Shown here: piece after piece, positions 53,049 to 60,631 of the stretch
Layout: each line of letters begins with the position of its first letter
Position numbering within the stretch: the first letter of the stretch is position 1
From: Comamonas suwonensis
GTDB taxonomy: Bacteria > Pseudomonadota > Gammaproteobacteria > Burkholderiales > Burkholderiaceae_C
Direction of reading: 5' to 3'
DNA: 64,000 nucleotides
NCBI RefSeq assembly: GCF_012844455.2
Contig: NZ_JABBCQ020000004.1
Coordinates: 1 to 64,000, forward strand
The notes under the pieces: generated by a model
What the model was told of the DNA's origin: nothing
What the model saw: the letters and a program-made list of their open reading frames with translations, nothing else
Databases searched by the model: none
Position numbers and translations under genes: made by a program

Positions 53049-53957
53049 TTAATGTTTCATTGCAAACAACCGCGCCAGTGCGGTCTCAATACTGGCCGCC
53101 ATCAGCTCAGCGGCGGTACTCAGCTCCGCCCCTCTGCGGGCAAACAGCATCAGAGTCTGGCGCTGCAGATGCACATCGCGCAAGGGCACAAAGCTCAATG
53201 CTCCGCGATCCAGCTCTTCGAGTACATCCAGCGCATTGAGCAGAGCAATGCCTTCCCCCAGCATGACCAGCCGCCACATCAGTGCCATGGAGGTGGACTC
53301 GGCCACCTGCGTCACCTCGATGGCGCTGCGCGCGAAGGCTTCGTTGAGCAGACTGCGTATGGTCAGAGACGATGCCGGCAGAATCAACGGATGACCCACG
53401 CATTCGCTCAGCAACAGCGATGAATGGTGCGCCAGCGGGTGCTTGATCGGCAAAACGGCACCAATCTGCCATTCGCTGGCCGCCAGCATGCGCAAACCGG
53501 GCCGCTGCGGCAGGTCATAGGCCAGTCCCAGGTCGACCTCGGCCGCTTCCACTGCAGCCACGATCGCATCCGTTGGCAGGTCGATGACACGCACGGCCAT
53601 GCCCGGATGCGCGCTGCGAAAATCATGCACCAGCGAAGGCAGCAAAGAACCGGCCAGCCCGGAGGTTGCAGCCACCGTGATCTCACCACGTCGCATGCCC
53701 TTGAAGTCGGCAATGCGCTCTCGCAGCGCTGCATGCTCACGCAGCGTGCTACGCACATGGGTCAGCACCATCTCGCCCAGAGGCGTCAGGCGCAGTCGGT
53801 TATGGATGCGATCGAACAACGGTGCGCCCAGCTCGGCCTCCAGGTCGAGAATCTGCCGATTGACGGCCGTGGGAGCCACGTGCAGGTATTCTGCCGCCTT
53901 GCGGATGGAGCCGCGGCGAACCACTTCGTCGAGATAGCGCAGAACTCTGGCGTGCAT
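53049..53957 (-). CDS. LysR-family transcriptional regulator
   Basis: A 302-residue regulator. The HTH lies at about residues 8-60: VLRYLDEVVRRGSIRKAAEYLHVAPTAVNRQILDLEAELGAPLF. The effector domain follows (about 90-295) with ITVAATSGLAGSLLPSLV. It is just upstream of, and in the same direction as, the deaminase and permease genes, so it is their likely regulator; most LysR proteins are divergent from their target, so control may act at the palindrome in between. Confidence 0.93.
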   Translation of the reverse strand: MHARVLRYLDEVVRRGSIRKAAEYLHVAPTAVNRQILDLEAELGAPLFDRIHNRLRLTPLGEMVLTHVRSTLREHAALRERIADFKGMRRGEITVAATSGLAGSLLPSLVHDFRSAHPGMAVRVIDLPTDAIVAAVEAAEVDLGLAYDLPQRPGLRMLAASEWQIGAVLPIKHPLAHHSSLLLSECVGHPLILPASSLTIRSLLNEAFARSAIEVTQVAESTSMALMWRLVMLGEGIALLNALDVLEELDRGALSFVPLRDVHLQRQTLMLFARRGAELSTAAELMAASIETALARLFAMKH

Positions 53958-54008
53958 GCGCGCAGCCTACACGGATTTGAGAACCTCGCGAAAGAATGGG
54001 AAGTCCGC

Positions 54009-54770
54009 CTAGTCTTGGCGCAGCCGGTCTACCTCGGTGTGCAAATCCTTAGCCCAGCTGCGGCGATCACGGCCGTCTGCGCTTTGTAACTCACCGTAGT
54101 GCACCACGGCTTGCAGATGGTCTGCGCTGAGCACGCGCCAGATAGAGCCGAGCAGAGTTTCATCGCCCACATAGGTGGCGGCGTAGCTGGTTTCACCCGT
54201 CTTGCCATCCACAAAGCGCAGACCCACCGGCTGCACTGGCGCATCGCATTGCACGGCGGCCTCAAGCAGGTTGGAGTGAAACGAGAGCAGGCTGCGACCA
54301 TCGCCCGTGGTGCCTTCGGGAAAGACGGCCAGAATCTCGCCGCGCTTGAAAGCATCCGCCATGGCAGTGATCATGCGCATGGCATCACGGCGCGAGCTGC
54401 GCTGGATATAAAGGGTGCCGGCCGCCGTGGCCAGCGTGCCAATGATGGGCCAGCCCTTCACATCAGACTTGGAGATAAAGCGGCAATGGCGCGCTGCGTG
54501 CAGCAGCGGAATATCAAGCCAGGAGATATGGTTGCTGACCATGAGCACCGGCCCTTTAACGGGCGGCTGGCCTTTGACCTCCAGCTCCACGCCTGCGCGG
54601 ACCAGCAACGTTGCAGCCCAGGCCTGCACCAGCGCGTGCTGCTGCCAGTAATGCAGCTGCGGAAAGCGGAAAGCCACAATCCACGCCCCCTTGGCCACAT
54701 GGGCCAGCAGACGCATGCCGCGCCACACAGCACGCAGACTGGTTTTGATTTTGTGCAAGCCGTTTGCCAT
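54009..54770 (-). CDS. Lysophospholipid acyltransferase (PlsC type)
   Basis: A 253-residue membrane-associated acyltransferase. The motifs are NHISWLD (HxxxxD, near residue 80), ISKSDVKGWPIIG, and FPEGTTGDGRSL (near 150), as in 1-acylglycerol-3-phosphate acyltransferases. An N-terminal hydrophobic helix anchors it. It would add the second acyl chain in phosphatidic acid synthesis, or act on a specialised lipid. It is the last gene of the minus-strand run behind pyrC'. Confidence 0.9.
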   Translation of the reverse strand: MANGLHKIKTSLRAVWRGMRLLAHVAKGAWIVAFRFPQLHYWQQHALVQAWAATLLVRAGVELEVKGQPPVKGPVLMVSNHISWLDIPLLHAARHCRFISKSDVKGWPIIGTLATAAGTLYIQRSSRRDAMRMITAMADAFKRGEILAVFPEGTTGDGRSLLSFHSNLLEAAVQCDAPVQPVGLRFVDGKTGETSYAATYVGDETLLGSIWRVLSADHLQAVVHYGELQSADGRDRRSWAKDLHTEVDRLRQD

Positions 54771-54869
54771 GATTCACAAAGAGTTTAGCGACTCGCCCCG
54801 TACAAGTTGCACCAACTTGAAACCGGCAAGCGCCTAAGACTGGCGCAATGCAAAGTCAGAGACACCTTG

Positions 54870-54954
54870 GAAGCGCCGCCGCGCACCGAGGGTGTCGTCC
54901 CCCTCCCGATGCAACGCCTCGAGAGAGGGGGAAGCGGCAAAGCCGCTCAGGTGG
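54870..54954 (-). repeat. GC-rich hairpin repeat family 3, copy B
   Basis: It begins within a few bases of the pyrC' stop codon. On the minus strand: CACCTGAGCGGCTTTGCCGC, then CCCCCTCTC..GAGG...GGGAGGGGGACGACACCC. It shares both stem words with copies A and C. Confidence 0.7.
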
Positions 54955-54957
54955 AGC

Positions 54958-56250
54958 CTATCGTTGATAAGCGACAGCGCCATCAACGATAGTCGTTACC
55001 ACGCGCGCAGGCAGCTCGTAGCCGGTAAACGGTGTGCTCTTACCCTGGCTGGCCAAGGCCTTGGGCTCAACCGTCCACTCGGCATCGGGATTCACAATGC
55101 ACAGGTCGGCAACGCCGCCCACGCGCAGCTGGCCCAGCTGCGATTGCTGCTCGCCCAGAGCACTTCCCAGCACAGCCACGGGGGAGATAGTGATGGCGGC
55201 CAGCGCGCGGTTCAGAGGCACGTTGTGCTCGCGGCTCCACTTCACGGCGATAGACAGCAGCAGCTCCACGCCGGTGGCACCGGGTTCGGCTTCGGCAAAA
55301 GGCAGGACCTTGGCGTCCTCATCCACAGGAGTGTGGTCAGACACCAGCGCGTCAATCGTGCCGTCGGCCAGCGCAGCGCTCAATGCGTCGCGGTCGCGCT
55401 GCTGGCGCAGCGGTGGGGTCAGGCGGGCGTTGCTGTCGAAGAAGCCGATATCGGTTTCGGTCAGCAGCAGCGAGTTGATGGACACGTCGGCCGTCACGTT
55501 CAGGCCTTCGGCCTTGGCGCGGCGCACCAGTTCCACACCGGCGGCGCTGGCCAGACGGCACAGGTGAACGCGGGCTTGCGAGCCACGAATCAGCTCAAAA
55601 ATGGTGTGCAGAGCAATCGTCTCGGCCGCCACGGGCACGCCGGACAGACCCATGCGGGTCGCCAGAGCGCCACTGGCCGCCACGCCCTTGCCCAGATCCT
55701 TGTCTTGCGGGCGCAGCCACACGGCGTAGCCAAAGGTGTTGGCGTACGACATGGCGCGTTGCAGCGTCTGAATATTGGGCAGGGGCACATCCGCCTGACC
55801 AAAGGCCACGCAGCCGGACTCGGTCAGCTCGGCCATTTCGGTCAGCGTATCGCCCTTGAGGCCCACCGTCAGCGCACCCATGGGGAACAGGCGGGACTTG
55901 TGCTGCTTCTCGGCACGGAACTTGAGCATTTCGACCAGGCCCTGCTCGTCGAGCACGGGGTCGGTATCGGGCAGGCAAACCAGGCTGGTCACACCACCGG
56001 CAGCGGCAGCGGCCATTTCGGACTGCAGCATGCCTTCGTGCTCATGGCCGGGCTCGCGCAAGCGCACGGCCAAGTCCACCAGGCCGGGCAGCACCCAGCA
56101 GCCCTTGGCATCGATTTCACGCTCGGCCACAAAACCATCGGGGACGGAGCCGATGGCTGCAATTTTGTTGCCCTCGATGGCGATATCGGCCTGCTGGTCG
56201 AAACCGCTTGCCGGGTCCATCACCCGGCCATTGCGAATCAGAATCTTCAT
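54958..56250 (-). CDS. Dihydroorotase-like protein without zinc ligands (PyrC', PyrX)
   Basis: A 430-residue amidohydrolase-fold protein of the dihydroorotase type. The DxHxH metal motif of active enzymes reads VDLAVRLREPG here (Ala61, Arg63), so both His are missing and catalysis is unlikely. In Pseudomonas such inactive homologues form the assembly partner of aspartate transcarbamoylase. Its location downstream of pyrB supports that role. A true dihydroorotase should exist elsewhere. I chose ATG 56250, which gives the usual MKILIRNGRVMDP start. Confidence 0.9.
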   Translation of the reverse strand: MKILIRNGRVMDPASGFDQQADIAIEGNKIAAIGSVPDGFVAEREIDAKGCWVLPGLVDLAVRLREPGHEHEGMLQSEMAAAAAGGVTSLVCLPDTDPVLDEQGLVEMLKFRAEKQHKSRLFPMGALTVGLKGDTLTEMAELTESGCVAFGQADVPLPNIQTLQRAMSYANTFGYAVWLRPQDKDLGKGVAASGALATRMGLSGVPVAAETIALHTIFELIRGSQARVHLCRLASAAGVELVRRAKAEGLNVTADVSINSLLLTETDIGFFDSNARLTPPLRQQRDRDALSAALADGTIDALVSDHTPVDEDAKVLPFAEAEPGATGVELLLSIAVKWSREHNVPLNRALAAITISPVAVLGSALGEQQSQLGQLRVGGVADLCIVNPDAEWTVEPKALASQGKSTPFTGYELPARVVTTIVDGAVAYQR

Positions 56251-56260
56251 GGTTTGGCAC

Positions 56261-56314
56261 CAAATTGGCTGCCAGCGCTTATCAATCAAGCACCAGCAGC
56301 TACAAAAATATTAC
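56261..56314 (+). repeat. Interspersed repeat family 1 copy in the pyrB-pyrC' gap
   Basis: CAAATTGGCTGCC, AGCGCTTATC, AATCAAGC, then AGCAGCTACAAAAAT aligns by eye with the copy behind tamB. It lies just upstream of the pyrC' start. Confidence 0.65.
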
Positions 56315-56343
56315 TTACCGAGAAACCGGCGCGCCCCAAGCCA

Positions 56344-56435
56344 GGGACGCCGAGCAAGAGCCGCCTCGCAGCGAAGGCGTCGTCCCCCTCCCGCAACGAG
56401 AGAGAGGGGGAAGCCGCGCAGCGGCTCAGGGGGTG
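56344..56435 (-). repeat. GC-rich hairpin repeat family 3, copy C
   Basis: It starts 2 bases after the pyrB stop codon. On the minus strand: CACCCCCTGAGCCGCTGCGC, then CCCCCTCTCTC and GGGAGGGGGACGACGCC, then TGCGAGGCGG. It is the longest of the three copies seen. Confidence 0.72.
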
Positions 56436-56436
56436 T

Positions 56437-57399
56437 TTAAGCCTCATTACCAGCAACGATGGACATCACGGCCATGCGGACGGCAATACCAAAGGTGACT
56501 TGCGACAGAATCACGGCCTGCGGGCCGTCCACCACGGCGGAGTCGATCTCCACACCACGGTTGATGGGGCCGGGGTGCATGACGATGGCATCGGGCTTGG
56601 CCAGCTCCAGGCGCTTTTCGGTCAGGCCGAAGCTCTTGAAGTATTCCTGGCTCGATGGCAGCAGCGCGCCGCTCATGCGCTCGTTCTGCAGGCGCAGCAT
56701 GATGATGACGTCACAGTCCTTGATGCCTTCTTCCAGGTTGTGGAAGACGCGCACACCCATGCTGGCCATGTCGGATGGAACGAGGGTACGGGGGCCAACC
56801 ACACGCACTTCAGCCGCGCCCAGCGTGGTCAGGGCATGAATGTCAGAACGTGCCACGCGCGAGTGCAGCACGTCGCCCACAATCGCCACGCGAAGGTTGG
56901 AGAAATCCTTCTTGTAGTGGCGGATGGTGTACATGTCCAGCAGACCCTGTGTGGGGTGAGCGTGGCGGCCGTCACCGGCGTTGACCACATGGACATGAGG
57001 CGCCACATGCTTGGCGATGAGGTAAGGCGCGCCCGATTCGCTGTGGCGCACGACAAAGATGTCGGCGGCCATGGCGCTCAGGTTGTCGATGGTGTCCAGC
57101 AGGGTCTCGCCCTTGCTGGCCGAGCTGCGGGCGATGTCCAGATTGAACACGTCAGCGCTCAGGCGCTTGGCCGCGATTTCAAACGTGGTGCGGGTGCGCG
57201 TGCTGTTTTCGAAGAACAGGTTGAACACGCTCTTGCCACGTAGCAGCGGCACCTTCTTGACTTCGCGGTCATTGACGCTGACGAAGTTGCCGGCCGTGTC
57301 GAGAATCTGGGTCAGGATGTCCTTGGACAGGCCTTCGGTGGAGAGCAAGTGAATCAGCTCGCCGTTCTTGTTGAGTTGGGGGTTGCGCTTGTACAGCAC
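56437..57399 (-). CDS. pyrB: Aspartate carbamoyltransferase catalytic subunit
   Basis: A 320-residue enzyme that joins carbamoyl phosphate and aspartate in pyrimidine synthesis. The carbamoyl phosphate motif [13 protein letters not shown], the HSESGAPYL loop, [10 protein letters not shown] and [11 protein letters not shown] are present. Start is GTG 57399, with AGAGG 8 bases upstream and located 3 bases after the pyrR stop, so the genes are coupled. No pyrI is present; the inactive dihydroorotase probably replaces it structurally. Confidence 0.96.
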   Translation of the reverse strand: MLYKRNPQLNKNGELIHLLSTEGLSKDILTQILDTAGNFVSVNDREVKKVPLLRGKSVFNLFFENSTRTRTTFEIAAKRLSADVFNLDIARSSASKGETLLDTIDNLSAMAADIFVVRHSESGAPYLIAKHVAPHVHVVNAGDGRHAHPTQGLLDMYTIRHYKKDFSNLRVAIVGDVLHSRVARSDIHALTTLGAAEVRVVGPRTLVPSDMASMGVRVFHNLEEGIKDCDVIIMLRLQNERMSGALLPSSQEYFKSFGLTEKRLELAKPDAIVMHPGPINRGVEIDSAVVDGPQAVILSQVTFGIAVRMAVMSIVAGNEA

Positions 57400-57401
57400 G
57401 A

Positions 57402-57932
57402 TCAGGCCTCTTGAATGCGGAAGTGGAAAACACCGGCCTCGTCGCGCGCCAGCGCCAGAGAGCGGTCCGCCGGCAGCACCACGCGGGCTGCGGCAAAGTC
57501 GGCCTGGAAGGGCAATTCGCGCCCGCCACGGTCCACCAGAACGGCCAGACGCACGCAAGCGGGTCGGCCGTAGTCATAGAGTTCGTTGATGACTGCGCGC
57601 ACCGTGCGGCCGGTGTAGAGCACGTCATCCAGAATCAGCACATCAGCGCCGTTGACGTCAAAATCAATCTGCGTCTGCGCGCTGGAGGCCATGCCGCGCT
57701 GGGCAAAGTCATCGCGGTGCAGCGCAGACGACAGCACGCTGGGCTTGCCTGCCAGGTTCAGGTCCTTGTGCAGGCGCTCGACCAGCCAGGCACCGCCAGA
57801 GGTGATGCCCGCCAGACGGGTGTTGGGCCCCATGATGCGCTGCACGCCGCGCAGCAGCTCGCTATACAGGGCTTCGGCATCCAGAATCAGGCTACCTTGT
57901 CCCGGTTGATTTCCTGCAATGGTTTCACTCAT
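57402..57932 (-). CDS. pyrR: PyrR, bifunctional pyrimidine regulator and uracil phosphoribosyltransferase
   Basis: A 176-residue phosphoribosyltransferase with the PRPP-binding [14 protein letters not shown] motif near residue 98 and the [13 protein letters not shown] loop. PyrR senses uridine nucleotides; in Bacillus it binds pyr mRNA. GAGGAG 7 bases upstream supports the ATG at 57932. It overlaps ruvX by 4 bp and is followed by pyrB. Confidence 0.94.
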   Translation of the reverse strand: MSETIAGNQPGQGSLILDAEALYSELLRGVQRIMGPNTRLAGITSGGAWLVERLHKDLNLAGKPSVLSSALHRDDFAQRGMASSAQTQIDFDVNGADVLILDDVLYTGRTVRAVINELYDYGRPACVRLAVLVDRGGRELPFQADFAAARVVLPADRSLALARDEAGVFHFRIQEA

Positions 57933-58420
57933 GGGAGACTCCTCAAAAACTGTTCAAGAATGATGCAGGCCGAAGCGGCATCGGCGTCGCGTGCGCCTCC
58001 TGCCAGGGCTTCGGTCGTGCTGTAGCGTTCGTCCACCTCATACACCGGCAATTTGAAGCGGCTTCTGAGCTGGCGTCCAAATTTCAGGGCACGCGCCGTG
58101 TTCTCGTGCGCCGCGCCATCGGGGTGATAGGGCACGCCAATCACCAGCGCATGGGGTTGCCAATCGCGGACCAGCTTGTCTACGGACACCAATCGAGCCT
58201 CGGCACCTTCAGCCTTGATGGTGGGCAGCGGATTGGCGCCACCCAGCACGCGGTTGCCCGATGCACAGCCCGTGCGCTTTGTACCGAAGTCAAAACACAG
58301 AAACTGCTGAAAATGCGCAGGCACCTCGGGCTTTTGGGGCACAGGGGCTACGGCAGGCTGATCGCTGGCCGAGGAAAAGGCCGCATCGGCGGCCTTGTTG
58401 GAAGAGGAAATATCGTTCAT
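57929..58420 (-). CDS. ruvX: Holliday junction resolvase-like YqgF/RuvX
   Basis: A 163-residue RNase H-fold protein. The catalytic DFGTKRTGCA lies near residue 44, preceded by an Ala/Ser/Pro-rich tail of about 35 residues that is longer than usual. VIGVPYHPDG and VYEVDERYSTTEA carry the other acidic residues. It acts in processing of 16S rRNA or recombination intermediates. It overlaps both neighbours by 4 bp, so it is coupled in the yqgE-ruvX-pyrR-pyrB operon. Confidence 0.93.
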   Translation of the reverse strand: MNDISSSNKAADAAFSSASDQPAVAPVPQKPEVPAHFQQFLCFDFGTKRTGCASGNRVLGGANPLPTIKAEGAEARLVSVDKLVRDWQPHALVIGVPYHPDGAAHENTARALKFGRQLRSRFKLPVYEVDERYSTTEALAGGARDADAASACIILEQFLRSLP

Positions 58421-59016
58421 GCGCGACCCGATTCGGGAGACAACATCCAGCGCTGCAGGCCCAGCAGACCCAGAGCGCGGTCATAGCGTTCATCCACAGG
58501 GGTGCTGAAGATCACGTCGGGGTCGGCTTCCACAGTCAGCCAAGCGTTTTCGCCAATTTCGGATTCGAGCTGGCCTTCATCCCAGGACGAGTAGCCCAGC
58601 GTGACCAGCACGCGCTTGGGGCCGGCACCGTCGGACAGGGCTTCGAGCACATCCTTGGAGGTGGTCATCTCCAGACCGCCGGGGATGGTCATGGTCGAGG
58701 CATAGGCCGATTCGTTCTCGGGTGCGCCTTCGATCACCATAGGCTCGTGCAGCACAAAACCACGATCGGTCTGCACCGGGCCGCCGGTAAAGACCTGCTC
58801 TTCGCGCAAATCTTCACGCTTGAGACCCAAGTCCACTTTTTGTAGCAGGCCTTGCAGGCTCAGCTTGGAAGGCTTGTTGATAATGAGACCGAGCGCGCCA
58901 CGCTCGCTATGCTCGCACAGGTACACAACACTGCGCGAAAACGACTCATCTTCCAGACCCGGCATGGCAATCAGGAAGTGGTGCGTCAAGTTGATAGGCG
59001 CAGATTCTGCAGACAT
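58417..59016 (-). CDS. YqgE/AlgH family protein (UPF0301)
   Basis: A 199-residue protein with the family's N-terminus NLTHHFLIAMPGLEDESFSRSVVYLCEH and central GGPVQTDRGFVLH, then VTLGYSSWDEGQLESEI. Its function is not known for certain. It is usually adjacent to ruvX, as here, and is the first gene of the pyrimidine operon. Its start is 23 bp from the divergent photolyase gene. Confidence 0.94.
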   Translation of the reverse strand: MSAESAPINLTHHFLIAMPGLEDESFSRSVVYLCEHSERGALGLIINKPSKLSLQGLLQKVDLGLKREDLREEQVFTGGPVQTDRGFVLHEPMVIEGAPENESAYASTMTIPGGLEMTTSKDVLEALSDGAGPKRVLVTLGYSSWDEGQLESEIGENAWLTVEADPDVIFSTPVDERYDRALGLLGLQRWMLSPESGRA

Positions 59017-59039
59017 AACTGCGATTTTAATGGCGATCC

Positions 59040-60530
59040 ATGACTCCTTTTTACCCTGTGGGCTTGATATGGTTCCGGCGCGACCTGCGCCTGGCCGATA
59101 ACGCCGCCCTCTACCATGCTGCGCAGCACTGCAAAACGCTGTATTGCGTCTTTGTTTTCGACGACAGTATCCTCACCGCCCTGCCCCACGCCGACCGCCG
59201 GATAGAGTTCATCTGCCAGAGCGTGACCGAGCTGGACGAAGCCATTCGCCACGCCGCAGACCGCCCGCAAGCAGGCCTCATCACCCGGCGCGGCCTGCCG
59301 CAGGAGATCATTCCGGCGCTGGCCAGCCAGCTGGGGGCGGGCGCCGTCTTCTGCAATGACGATGACGAACCTGCCGCTCTGGCGCGCGATGCGCAGGTGG
59401 CCCGCAGCCTCAAGGCCGAAGGCCGCGTACTGCTGCGCAGCAAAGACCACCGCATTTTTGCGCGCGACGAGGTGCTGACCCAGAGCCTGTCGCCGTTTTC
59501 GGTCTTCACGCCCTACAAAAATGCCTGGCTCAAAAAAGTGACGCCGTTTTACCTTTCCAGCTACCCCAGCGAGCGTGACCTGCCCGCCAAGCTGGCCGAC
59601 CGGCCTGAAGCCGACCGCCAACGCATGCCCACCGCAGTCGAACTGGGCTTTGCACCCGACACCCTGCAAGGCCTGCGCCTGCCCACAGGGGAAAGCGGCG
59701 CGCGCCAGCTGCTGGCCGACTTTCTGCCGCGCCTGCCGCAGTACAAGGCGGCGCGGGACTTTCCGGCGCTCAAAGGCCCCAGCTATCTCAGCGTGCACCT
59801 GCGCTTTGGCACCGTGTCGATTCGCGAACTGGCTCGTCTGGCCCATGAGGCCGCGCATCACAGCGACGGGTCTGATGCAGGCCGTGAAGGCGCAGCCACC
59901 TGGCTCAGCGAGCTGATCTGGCGCGATTTCTACTTTCAGATTCTGGCCCACCACCCGCATGTCATTGAACGCAGCTTCAAGCCTGCTTATGACGTGATCG
60001 AATGGGACACGGGGGCCGAAGCCGATGCGCTCTTCACCGCATGGTGCGAGGGCCGCACCGGCTACCCGCTGGTCGATGCGGCCATGCGCCAGATCAACAC
60101 CAGCGGCTATATGCACAACCGGCTGCGCATGGTGGTGGCGAGCTTTCTGGTCAAAGACCTGGGAATCGACTGGCGCCGGGGCGAGGCTTATTTTGCCGAA
60201 AAGCTCAACGACTTTGATCTGGCAGCCAACAACGGCGGCTGGCAATGGGCTGCCTCCACCGGTTGCGACGCCCAGCCCTGGTTTCGCATCTTCAACCCCA
60301 TCACGCAGAGCGAGAAATTTGATGCGGACGGCAAATTCATTGCCCGCTATGTGCCCGAGGTCGCGCAACTGCCCGCCAAACTGCGCCACGCGCCCTGGCT
60401 GGCCAAGCCGCTGGATCTGCTTAAAGCAGGCATCGCGCTAGGCAGCAGCTACCCCTATCCCATCGTCGATCACGCAGTGGCACGCGAGAAGACATTGGCA
60501 CGCTACGGCATCTTGAAAAAAGACAGCTAA
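59040..60530 (+). CDS. phrB: Deoxyribodipyrimidine photolyase
   Basis: A 496-residue light-driven repair enzyme for cyclobutane pyrimidine dimers. The N-terminal antenna domain begins LIWFRRDLRLADNAAL. The C-terminal FAD domain shows LSVHLRFGTVSIREL, WLSELIWRDFYFQIL, GYPLVDAAMRQINTSGYMHNR and NNGGWQWAASTGCDAQPWFRIFNP, all typical of class I photolyases. It stands alone, divergent from yqgE, and ends in a strong hairpin. Confidence 0.96.
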   Translation: MTPFYPVGLIWFRRDLRLADNAALYHAAQHCKTLYCVFVFDDSILTALPHADRRIEFICQSVTELDEAIRHAADRPQAGLITRRGLPQEIIPALASQLGAGAVFCNDDDEPAALARDAQVARSLKAEGRVLLRSKDHRIFARDEVLTQSLSPFSVFTPYKNAWLKKVTPFYLSSYPSERDLPAKLADRPEADRQRMPTAVELGFAPDTLQGLRLPTGESGARQLLADFLPRLPQYKAARDFPALKGPSYLSVHLRFGTVSIRELARLAHEAAHHSDGSDAGREGAATWLSELIWRDFYFQILAHHPHVIERSFKPAYDVIEWDTGAEADALFTAWCEGRTGYPLVDAAMRQINTSGYMHNRLRMVVASFLVKDLGIDWRRGEAYFAEKLNDFDLAANNGGWQWAASTGCDAQPWFRIFNPITQSEKFDADGKFIARYVPEVAQLPAKLRHAPWLAKPLDLLKAGIALGSSYPYPIVDHAVAREKTLARYGILKKDS

Positions 60531-60620
60531 AAAAGAAGCGGCTTGCGCTTGTCTTTAAAAGGTTTCAGGTCATTTTCAACCTGAAACCCAATCAAGACCG
60601 GCGCAAGCCGCTTTTCTTTT
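60531..60620. terminator. Long nested bidirectional hairpin terminator, repeat family 2
   Basis: The outer arms AAGCGGCTTGCGC (60536-60548) and GCGCAAGCCGCTT (60601-60613) pair perfectly; the inner arms GGTTTCAGG (60561-60569) and CCTGAAACC (60580-60588) also do. A tracts lie before and T tracts after. It sits between the convergent photolyase and chemosensory kinase genes and shares words with 18182-18257. Confidence 0.88.
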
Positions 60621-60631
60621 GGCAGCAGTGC

